Shown piece by piece: positions 24,549 to 34,010 of a stretch of DNA of 64,000 nucleotides. The notes beneath the pieces were generated by a model that had not been told where the DNA came from, did not search any database, and saw only the letters and a list, made by a program, of their open reading frames with translations. The stretch covers positions 39,216,514 to 39,280,513 of the forward strand of contig NC_069122.1 of NCBI RefSeq assembly GCF_026914265.1, written 5' to 3'. Position 1 is the stretch's first letter. The number at the start of each line of letters is the position of its first letter. A program made the translations under genes and the position numbers. Source of the stretch: Mya arenaria. Its lineage: Eukaryota; Mollusca; Bivalvia; Myida; Myidae.

Positions 24549-25368
24549 CTCGTTACAATCGTAAGAACTCGGCCTCCTCCGACAAAGCTTCGAGAAAGAC
24601 CTCGTTATACAATCGTAACAACTCGGCCATGGCCGAAATGTTCCGAGCGATTTAAAACTGTGCCCTGAAGCCTTGCAGGTGCCCTTCATGTATATATCGT
24701 TATGTTTTGACAGAATGAAATGAAGAAAAGCCGTCAAACTCATAATTATAAGTTGGATATTTATTTTTTGTGTACGGAACTAATATAAAATAACATTATC
24801 TGGTAATATTTCTTGTTTTTATGATATTTTATAGACGCTATATGCTTTAACCCGGAATCCTGATCGGAACAACTACCCACTTTTGATACTAAACAATTTG
24901 TACGTGAAGGATTTGCCATATCAAAAATCTAAAAAAAATCTGTCAACGTACAATTATTTGGACTACAACTCAACCCAATCGTAAAAACTCGGCCTCCGAC
25001 AAGCTTCGATATAGACCTTGTAAATACAGTCCTAACAACTCGGCCATGGCCGAAATGTTCTGATTGTTTTAAAATTGTGCCCTTCATGTATATATCGTTA
25101 TGTTTTGACGGAATGAAATGAAAAAACACAACATCGAAGTCATAATTGTTCATTGGCTTTTTATTTTTTGTGTACGGAACTCATATGAAATAACCTAATC
25201 TAGTAATATTTCTTGTTTTTATGATATTTTATAGACGCAATATGCTTTAACCCGGATTCCCGATCGAAATAACTTCCCAATTTTCTTACAAGACAATTTG
25301 CATACAGTGAAGGATTGCCAAATCGAAAATCGTAAAAAAATCTGTTAATGTACAATTATTTGGACTAA
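24549..25368 (+). repeat. Tandem duplication, about 400-420 bp, two copies
   Basis: The first copy (24549-24960) and second copy (24970-25368) share AAAACTCGGCCTCCGACAAG-type starts, GTATATATCGTTATGTTTTG, TTTTTTGTGTACGGAACT, TATTTCTTGTTTTTATGATA and TGTACAATTATTTGGACTA. The first copy also carries a partial inner repeat of the CTCGGCC phrase. It lies immediately upstream of the LYR-motif coding exon. Confidence 0.8.
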
Positions 25369-25542
25369 AATTTGCAGATACTGAGATAGTCCACCTAAAT
25401 GGGTGTAAAGTAACTCTTGGAAGAGTGTTCCCAGTGCACACCCAATTTCACCAGAATTGCCTATCCAGTGTGCTAGAAAGTATGATTATCATTGATCACT
25501 CCTTGTACATACCGGTATTTGTTTGCCTTTTCAGGACCAGTG

Positions 25543-26741
25543 ATGACAGGCAGCAGTCATGTCCTGTCTTTGTACAGACAGCTTCTAAGGAAAGGCCAAG
25601 GTCTCAAACTGACAAACAAGGAGTACTTCTTTAACAGAGTGCAGACAGAGTTCAGGAACAATAAACGCCTTCACAAAGCAGCAGACATCAAAACTGCTAT
25701 AGAGGTGTGTTAAGTTAAGGTGAATTATAATGCCTCCCCAATCAATGGGGAGAAATATTGTTTTTGCTCGATTTGTCTGCCCATCCGTCTTTCTATTCAT
25801 CACAAATTGTGTCCACTCCATTTCTCTTTAACTGCTTGAAGGGTTTTGAAATAATAATAATTATCCACAAATGTTCACCAGATTGAGAAAATGTGTAGGG
25901 CAGGTCAGTTCAAGGTCAAGGTCATACTTACAGGTCAAAGGTCATTTGATTCCATTCCGTGTCCGCTCCATATCTATTGAACTGCTTGAAGGAATTTCAA
26001 ATAACTTCCCACAAAAAGGCCACAATGTTCACATATTGAGACAATGTGTACAGTACGTGTTACAAACAGCTCCATTCAAGGTCAATATCACACTTAGAGA
26101 TCTTTTTACTTTGTTATTGTGTCAATATGCTTCAAACTACCAACATGTGTAATCAACAATGTCTCGAGAGTCCTTGATGATATATTTTCAATTAAGTTAT
26201 TTAAAAAAGATTGGAAAATAGTGGGTGAAATTTCTTTCCTGATTTCAAAAATGCAAATATCTTTTTTAAAATAGCTGCAATCACCACTAAGCCTCAAGAC
26301 ATTGTTGATTTGGTAGCTCCGATACTTTTGACTCATAAACATATTCATTTTGTATTCATGAAGACATTTCCGGGAAAATGTAATGCTTTTTTATTGGAAA
26401 TCTGATCAAATCTTCTTGCTTAAAAATTGCTCATCTACTTATTACAGCTTCACATGTTGCAACGGATATATATGAACTATGCTTGCTATATATTGAACCT
26501 CAAAACTATATAAATTGATTTTTTTAAGCATTTTAAGCCTTGGTCCTTTAAATGACGTTTCCATTGTGGCCGGCCCTTAATATCATCTTAGATCTATGTA
26601 GTTGCTCTTTTAGTGCTGTTCAAGTTTATATCCTTAAAAAGAAAATTGTTATACACTGTATCATGTAAATAATATTTATATAGTGTTATTTGTTACTTTC
26701 AGAAAGCAGAGACGTTTTTGAAGAATGACAGACTAGTATGA
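25543..26741 (+). CDS. LYR-motif microprotein, resembling MIEF1 upstream-ORF product
   Basis: Exons 25543-25704 (after acceptor TTTTCAG at 25534; donor GTGTGT) and 26703-26741 (acceptor CTTTCAG; stop TGA) join in phase to 66 residues. It starts MTGSSHVLSLYRQLLRKGQG, with the LYR motif at residues 10-12. Next come Tyr-Phe-Phe at 28-30 and EFRNN at 36-40 with the conserved Phe37, and the end is KAETFLKNDRLV. This is the whole LYRM (Complex1_LYR) fold. Spacing and length (about 70 aa) match the microprotein translated from the 5' leader of vertebrate MIEF1 better than LYRM1, 2, 4, 9 or SDHAF1, judged from memory. Known relatives act in mitochondria with acyl-carrier protein, and the MIEF1 microprotein is reported to help mitoribosome assembly and translation. 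The stop lies in the same exon as the next protein, 80 nt before its ATG, so this frame is an upstream ORF of that mRNA unless the two are transcribed separately. Confidence 0.85.
25735..26105. repeat. Dispersed molluscan-type repeat in the LYR intron
   Basis: Has two diverged direct copies of a GTGTCC(A/G)CTCCAT ... GAACTGCTTGAAGG ... AATGTTCACC/ACATATTGAGA block with GGTCAAGGTCA phrases. Shares CCGTGTCCG wording with 13097-13488. No coding content; frames across it are chance. Confidence 0.55.
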
Positions 26742-26821
26742 ACATTATGGAATATGCTACAAATCTTGAACTGACAACAGAAAAAATACTATAAACTTGC
26801 GGCTGCTTTTTAAAAAAAAAG

Positions 26822-27649
26822 ATGGCGAATTTGAATGAAGAGCTTGCGGACAGCATTTTAATGATAAATGCTGTGCAAGCAAATGATGGAATTGTACTCA
26901 GACAGCTACTTGAAAAGAAACAAACACAAGCAAACCTGGACACAAGCTTGTGTTGGGCGTCACGGCTTGGTCACTATTGCCTTGTCGTAATGCTCATCGA
27001 TTATGGAGCCAGCCCTGGATCAGAAGTCTGGGGTGGATTTACACCATTGCTATGGGCAACCATTTTTGCAGGTGATTTGAATGTGATCCACTATTTGATA
27101 AAATGTGGTGGAAATGTGAACCACTGTTCCAACAAGCGAAAACAAACGCCGCTCCATGCAGCTGTTATTAAGGGGGACCACCTTGTCGCGCAGGCCCTGA
27201 TAGATGCTGGCGCAAATCTAGACCACCAGGATTATCTTAACAAGACTCCTTTGCTCCATGCTGTACAAAGAAATCTTCAGGAATGTGTTAAAACATTGAT
27301 TTTGAACAACTGTAATGTAAACCTGCCAGGATTTGTAAATGGATCTCGATTATCTCCCTTGTTAGTGGCTCTTTTACAAAATAACTTGGAGATTACTAAA
27401 ATGCTTATTCTAGCTGGAGCAAGATTTGAACAAATGGCTATATACCAGACATACACGTTAAGGCAGTTTTACAGGACTGTCGAGGATAATTTGAATTTTG
27501 AGATTAGACCTGTGTATTTGAAACAGCAATGTCGAGTAAGCATTCGAGAGTTTTTGAAGCCCCAGTTTTTAGAAAAGCTTCGAAAAATTGACTTGCCTCC
27601 TGCCCTACGAGCTTTTATTAGTATGGAAGAACTGAATAGAATGTTTTAG
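26822..27649 (+). CDS. Ankyrin-repeat SOCS-box protein (ASB-like)
   Basis: A 275-residue single-exon frame from an ATG in good context (A at -3, G at +4). About five ankyrin repeats run over residues 36-65, 71-101, 106-136 (KQTPLHAAVIKGDHLVAQAL), 139-170 and 177-205. The C-terminal SOCS box is at about 232-270, with an elongin-binding BC box (YLKQQCRVSIREFL, Leu and Cys in place) and a LPPALRAF stretch like the cullin-5 box. ASB proteins use the ankyrins to hold a substrate and the SOCS box to recruit elongin B/C and cullin 5 for ubiquitination. The substrate cannot be read from sequence. I do not assign a vertebrate orthologue; the length suits the short ASB members. It shares its exon with the end of the LYR microprotein. 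A short 18-codon frame (26738-26794), whose ATG overlaps the microprotein stop, lies between them and may influence reinitiation. Confidence 0.92.
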   Translation: MANLNEELADSILMINAVQANDGIVLRQLLEKKQTQANLDTSLCWASRLGHYCLVVMLIDYGASPGSEVWGGFTPLLWATIFAGDLNVIHYLIKCGGNVNHCSNKRKQTPLHAAVIKGDHLVAQALIDAGANLDHQDYLNKTPLLHAVQRNLQECVKTLILNNCNVNLPGFVNGSRLSPLLVALLQNNLEITKMLILAGARFEQMAIYQTYTLRQFYRTVEDNLNFEIRPVYLKQQCRVSIREFLKPQFLEKLRKIDLPPALRAFISMEELNRMF

Positions 27650-27684
27650 ATATTTGTTTTAGATATTTGCTTTTTTAATAGTTT

Positions 27685-28074
27685 TTAAAGCTGCACTCTC
27701 ACAGATTGAACGTTTTGACAACTTTTATATATTTTGTCTTGGAATGAGCCAATATATGCGAAAATACATAAATGGAAACCAGTGACATAAGACTGCTGAC
27801 AAAAAATCAGTTCGCAGATTTTCATATTTAAGTTAAATAAATGATGTTTTATGCATACCGGTATTTCTTACATATATAAACTGTAGTAACCCTTTTAGCC
27901 AAAAAATATTCATTTTTAAAAGGAAATTTATATGAAAATCTGCAACCTGATCTGTTGTCAGCAGTGTTATATCACTAGTTTGCAGATAATTATAATTTAT
28001 GCTAAAATTGGCTCATTCCAAGGCAAAAAATAAAAAAAGTTGTCAAAATGGTAAATCTGTGAGGGTGCAGCTTA
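27685..28074 (+). mobile_element. Palindromic MITE family 1, copy C, in ASB 3' UTR
   Basis: Begins TTAAAGCTGCACTCTCACAG 36 bases after the ASB stop codon and ends GGGTGCAGCTTAA. The two halves are inverted repeats along most of their 390 bp, so transcribed RNA would fold into a long hairpin. It also brings AATAAA words of its own (near 27836 and 28028). Confidence 0.85.
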
Positions 28075-28990
28075 AAAGGGACTCACTCATGTATTTTGAC
28101 CAAAAATATTTCTTCAGCATTTAAGAACGCATGAGTGAGTCAGTTTAATACATTCATGCGCCATTGTTATCTTGTTATCGACTATTTGTTTTAACCCATA
28201 ATTATATATTGTAATGTTATTATATATATATTTTTTTGTTTTTGAGAAATGTTTTTAATGACTTTTCAAGTTTGTTTTTTACTTTAACATACATTATATA
28301 CCTTTGTAATTATACACCTTTGTAATTTTGGTATGCAGAGATGAATGTGTGTATTGAGGTTTTTTAATATTTTAATGATATGAACATTCCTGTATAATTA
28401 ACATTCTTTTATCATATTGCTAAGCTTGTTTTTCGTGTAATTTAACTTGAAATTGAAATCATCTCACTCTCTGTAAGTTACATGTTTTAAGCACCAAACG
28501 TTTACCACAAAATATATGAAGTCTTCATACTTGGCTACAAATGTGAAGAATTTTTCTTCTTTATGAGTTACAATGTACCACAAAATCTGATAAATCTCTT
28601 TTAACCATGGTCCACTGGAAAGTATAGAATAATTAGTATATATACATGTTTGAGTATAAAAAAGAAATATCATTAGTCGCCATATATCTGATCAATTAAA
28701 ATGGAAAGGAACTTCAGGTTCCTTTCTTTTGTTTGATAAATCAATGAGATTTCAAAATATAAAAATACTAAATGATGTTAAATACTAAATGATGTTAAAT
28801 ACTAAATGATGTTTTAATTACAATGATAAAGTTATTCCTTTGTCCTACATACATGTATTATTCCCAGAGCACATGCCCATAACTTATAATAAGGTGAAAA
28901 CTGTTAAGAAAGAACACATTTTGCTGTTGAGTTTTGATTTTGTAATTTGTTTGATAAAGTTTTCCAAAATAAATACGTTGAACTTCAAAA
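28075..28990 (+). terminator. Probable 3' UTR and polyadenylation signal of LYR/ASB gene
   Basis: Non-coding AT-rich sequence with three 17-bp copies of AAATACTAAATGATGTT at about 28766-28816 and an AATAAA at 28968-28973. No gene is seen up to the repeat at 29149. The true cleavage site could be earlier, at an AATAAA within the MITE. Confidence 0.4.
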
Positions 28991-29148
28991 AGTCTTAGCA
29001 AATATTGTGTGTTGTTTTCATTAAAAAAACATGTGTCTAAAATGTAAGAGATAGCACCATTTTAGATAGCTAGGGCCCTGAAGAATTTGTCCTATAATAA
29101 TCACCGTCTCTCCGCCGGACAAACATTTAGGGTTATTTATGGGTTTTT

Positions 29149-30612
29149 TAGCTCACCTGAGCACAAAGTGCTCAAGGTGAGCTATTGTGATCGGTCTATG
29201 TTCGGCGTCTGTCGTCCGTCGTTTGGCGTCAACAATTAGTTATAATCATCTTCTTCTCCTAAACCACTTGGACAATTTTGATGAAACTTCATAGGAATGA
29301 TCCTTGGTTGGTGCTTTTTCAAGTTTGTTCAAATAAATGAATTCCATGCAGAACTCTGGTTGCTATGGCAACCTAAAGGAAAATGTCTTCAATTGGTTAT
29401 AATCATCTTCTTCTAAACCACTAGGACAATTTTGAAGAAACTTCATAGGAATGATCCTTGGTTGGTGCTTTTTCAAAATTGTTCAAAGAAATGAATTCCA
29501 TGCAGAACTCTGGTTGCCATGGCAACCTAACAGAAAATTACAAAAAAAATTTGGCAAATTCTAAGAAGCCTAAGTGCTTAAATATTTGGTGTGTAACATT
29601 GTCGATTGGTTATCTACCATGTTTATTCAAATTATGCCCCTGGAAAAGAATGGCCTAAGCCCATGGGCTACAAGTTCATTATATATACATTTTGTTAAAA
29701 TCTGATAGTTATGTAAAGTTTACTCTTAAAACAAGGGCAGCAAGTCTTGCTATGTGGTCTCCCTTTTTGTTGGAGATTTCACTACTTTTTTTATTTTTAG
29801 TAACAAGGGAATAGACTTCTGAGGTAATTATTGTCCATTTTTAGGTTCATAGATTCAAATAATTATTATACACTTTATTCTTTAGAAGAAATTTCATTTT
29901 TACTTAATAATAAATTTAATAATCAGACTTTTCCATTGAACTTCATGTAGATTATTGTTCATGCAGATGCTACATTCTATCTTCTGTGTGGATAGTGTTA
30001 TTCACTTAAAACTTATATGAAGAAAACAGTTTTTTATTAACATTAGACATGTAGAAGGAATGTGATGTTGTCCTAGATGGCTAAATGTGATAATATTAGT
30101 TGAAGGTGCTGAATGTGATCTCATATTTGATTTTTAGAGCTTAAGGCAGTTTATTGATTTTATTGGATGGTGCACTGTTTGTTGTTTGGGTATCTATACT
30201 AAAGGTTCTTTCAGTGTGCAAGCAATATAACATAGTTTTGTCAGTGTGTAGGCAATCGAACAAAGTCCTGTCAGTGTGCAGGCAACTGAAAAAGTCCTGT
30301 CAGTGTGCAGGTATCTGTACCAAGTGCTGTCAGTTTGCAGTCAATTATCAAGTCCTGTCAGAGTGAAGACAACTAAACAAAGTCCTGTCAGCGTGCAGTC
30401 ATTCACCAAGTCCTGTCAGTGTGCAGGAAACTGTGACAAGTCCTGTCAGTGTGCAGGCAACTGGGACAAGTCCTGTCAGTGATTATCCAGGCAACATGTT
30501 TGACCAGTATGTTTTTCAATATTCTTTGAAAACAAATATCAAGCTATATTGATAACAAAGGTTAAACTCTTTTACTCAGGTGAGCGATTTAGGGCCATCA
30601 TGGCCCTCTTGT
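29149..30612 (+). repeat. Dispersed molluscan repeat, CTCACCTGAGC...GGCCCTCTTG
   Basis: Starts TAGCTCACCTGAGCACAAAG followed by TGCTCAAGGTGAGC, and closes with TCAGGTGAGCGATTTAGGGC then CATCATGGCCCTCTTGTTT. An internal block is present twice (29228-29365 and 29392-29528, both with TTCATAGGAATGATCCTTGG). The same closing phrase occurs alone at about 13759-13790, and a related element is at 54693-55368. Widespread in bivalves as far as I know; no coding. Confidence 0.7.
30195..30480 (+). repeat. 30-bp minisatellite
   Basis: About ten units built on GTCCTGTCAGTGTGCAGGCA, with spacing of 27-33 bp and gradual drift at the left side. It lies inside the repeat 29149-30612. Cys/Gln-rich open frames here are by-products of the unit. 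Confidence 0.85.
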
Positions 30613-33600
30613 TTGACAATAGGGTTGGGGAGTGTTTGCTTAGTTAACTTTTGAACCATTTTCAACTTCAAACTTAATGAAGTTTGCTCACAGTTGCAAT
30701 ACGCTCTTTTATGACAAGTGATGTAACTAAAACTTAAATAGTGACAGATTTATATAATTGCCCCTTGTAAGCTGTCAGATGCAAATTCATCAAATCAGCT
30801 TACTTTTCAACCATTTTTTATTTTAAATGAATGACGTCTAAGCAGCAATATAGTTATGTGTGTGCGTGTGCGTGCGTGCGTATTAGAAAACATGCTTAAA
30901 ATTTAGAAAAAATGAAGGGCATTGTATGTTTCACTCATGCTCATCAAGAACGATAACTCTATTACCAACTGTTCCCTTATTGTCTCCCTTAAAATGAATG
31001 TATTCATAACTGTTCTTCTGTCCAAAAATATACTCAAGAATAGAGTGAAACTCTGAAATTTATTGATGGCAATACATATTTGTACCCACAGGGGATTCTC
31101 ATGATAAAATACCCTATATTTGTTGTATAGTCTATTTAATGATATGAATTGTGTAGTTATATACAATTGTAGCGTGCGACGTCAAAGACCCTTCAGAGAA
31201 AAGCATGCTTGACCCTGAAGGGGTCGACTGGTCTTTATATACAATTCTCAATCCACACGGAGCCCGGGCTTTGCTAATTTGCATATTACCAACCAAGTAA
31301 ACATACGTACTATGAACATACATTAAGCTTTTAAGTTATCCTTTCACATATTTACGTGGAACTTATTACATCACATCGACCGACCAATTAAATCTTAGCT
31401 TTGATGTGCTAAAAACCTACTGTTCGAAATCGCGTTTTGTGCGCTACGAATTGTCTGTCTCTTCCTTGCGAAAAGGGGCACTACTGTCGGGCTTGTATGT
31501 CCTGATAGACGAGCACGCTTTGCTACGTTTACTTGCATACAATGGTAAGGCATTCCACCAGTATATTTCAGCAGAGATTCGGATTCCATGCGTCCCTGAT
31601 CATTTAATATTATGGCGTTATATCTTACACTGAGACATGCTAATATTGTAAGATGATGCGAGAACAAATATGCGATGAGATGTTTAACTCATGCATATGA
31701 TTAAAATCTTCTATACATTCGCAAAAAAATAAGACCGTATGCGAAAGTGAATCCTGTTTAGCCATTCACGTAAACAACAATTAACAGGAAAAAAATAATT
31801 TACAAAATATGTTTAATCAAATTAAAGAACATTTTCGAGAATATATATGTTAGATACTATTGCATGGTAATGAGGAGCGAAACTTTGCAAAATATAAAAT
31901 CACTGGGTTCAATTTAATGATAAACGTTACATTATTCAATTGCTATCAATCCTCTATTCATTTTTTATTAGACTGAAATACCTTTTTGAGCATGAACTCG
32001 GTTGCTATTGTGATTAAAAAATGTGCACAGTCGGTTAAAATTTGAAACTTTGTAGAACACGCTTCCATAAAATATGCATATGATCCAAAAAACACAAGGC
32101 CAAATCTAGATTTATCAAAAATGGCTGGCAAAATTCAAGATGGTCGCCATAATTATGTTATATATAGCTGTGGTGCAACCTGGTACTTGAATAAATGCCC
32201 TCTTTAGTGACATTAAATAGTTATAAAGATGTTGAAACTGAACTGTTTGAAAATTCATATATATACTCATTGAAATGTTTGTGTTACCAAGGCAATCATG
32301 ACATCCTTAAAAATGATTATTATACCGGTTTTTACAGCAAAGAACCTTATACTTGTATAATATTATACTTAAAACGACGAAATGTTACATTTACAGTGTT
32401 GCAGTATTGCAGACGTTTTTTAACTTAATTTTGTGTAACCTATGTATGATGATGACCGGGAAATACAAGATGGCGTTCAAGATGTCCACCATGATTATCT
32501 AAATGAGTATTTTCCATCTCCAAGGATGACACCCATTTAAAAAGATATTTCTGTTTATTTCAATGTATATTATTTATATACGTACCTTAAAATTACATGC
32601 TGCATTGACTACTTCAAGGATATGGTCAAGGCCCTATCAGGGTCAATGAATGAAAATGCCACAATTGGGTGTCATTCCATTATTTTGTATAGGCATTTCA
32701 AGTAATGATTATAAGCATTAGATGAAAGAAGCTTTTTGTTGCAATTGGAATTGTTTTATTTTCTAAAACAGACACTATTGACAACATATACATGTATTCT
32801 ATACATACTTAGAGAACAAATATACAAAATAATTGTACTGTAAGAAGAAAAACAGGATTTTGGTCAATCACATTAGCGAACAAATCTTGTCGGTGGAAAA
32901 TGGCTGCCATGGATACAAAAAGCTTATTCTATAAAAGAAACACCTAATATTTCTATTTTATAGTGTTTCTTTGTAATATTTTGACTAAATTGTAAAGTCA
33001 AAAAATGTATTTACTGAGGTAATATAACAACTTATTTTTTATGACAATTTCTCTTTATAGCATGAAGGGTGATTGCGGCCATCTTGGATTTTGGCGGCCA
33101 TCTTGGACGAAATTTAGGTGGGCCCTGTGCTTTTTTTAACCATAACATGCCTATGTGTTTTCAGGGAAAGTCTCATAATTTTAACCAAAAGTGCCCAATT
33201 TAATAACATTTCATTACGATATGACGGGACTAATAGAGCCATGGTTTATCATGTTGTTTATTTCTGTTGTTGTTTTTCAAAGAACAGTACATAGGGTAGT
33301 ATTATCCCCCTTTATGAAAACTTTTTGTACATATTTGTAATGCTCTACTAGAATTGCGAATCACATATCATATTTGCATATCAAATGCATATCTCCTATT
33401 AGGAAGATTATAAGTATCTTCCATGGCCGAGAGTGTAAGATAGGTTTATTCCGACCCGAGCGTAGGGTGTTTTGCGGAAACGAGTATATATAGCTACCCA
33501 AGTGTTTAAATGTAGGCAAGGGTAGGTTTTGAACTTACTTAATTCCGTTATAAAAAAGACCATCGAACAGGTCAAAAGCAATCGGTATATTGTTTTGAGA

Positions 33601-34010
33601 GTCGGTCGGGAAACGCAATTTAAAGTCATGGCCTTAAAGTTATCAAGTTACGTAATCGGAGCAGCGGATTCTACTTTGTAGCGGGCGGTGACCTGGTTTC
33701 ACGGTTGTGGTTTGTTAACTTGATTCGTGGAAAGAATGAAATACAAACTGTACTTGACACCTTTTATGAACTCGTATTTTACGCTATATTCCTGTCAATA
33801 GGACACGATTAGATACAGATTTATGTGGTGCAATATACTATACAGTTTGTTCTGTTGGTTTTTTATCAAAACGTGCAGCGATTGGAGTTTGCACTATACA
33901 ATTGTGCATAAAATACAGGTAGTTGCTAAACAGAAATTGCACATTTCGAAGGTTTAAATTTTCGTGCAAAAATCATTGAAATTATAGAAAATCTTGGATA
34001 AGTGAAAATA
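30613..34010. other. Intergenic stretch upstream of the acyl-CoA ligase gene
   Basis: No gene is seen. A hairpin-forming segment lies at about 31186-31239 (AAAGACCCTTCAG opposite CTGAAGGGGTC...GGTCTTT). Repeats of an AAGATGGC/GCCATCTTGG word occur at about 32137, 32468, 32896 and 33079-33108. The promoter of the next gene should lie just before 34011 but no TATA box is convincing. Confidence 0.4.

Noticed and set aside
25871..26152. 93-codon frame in the LYR intron
   Set aside because: Falls within a dispersed repeat with direct internal copies and is removed by the phase-consistent splice 25704|26703.
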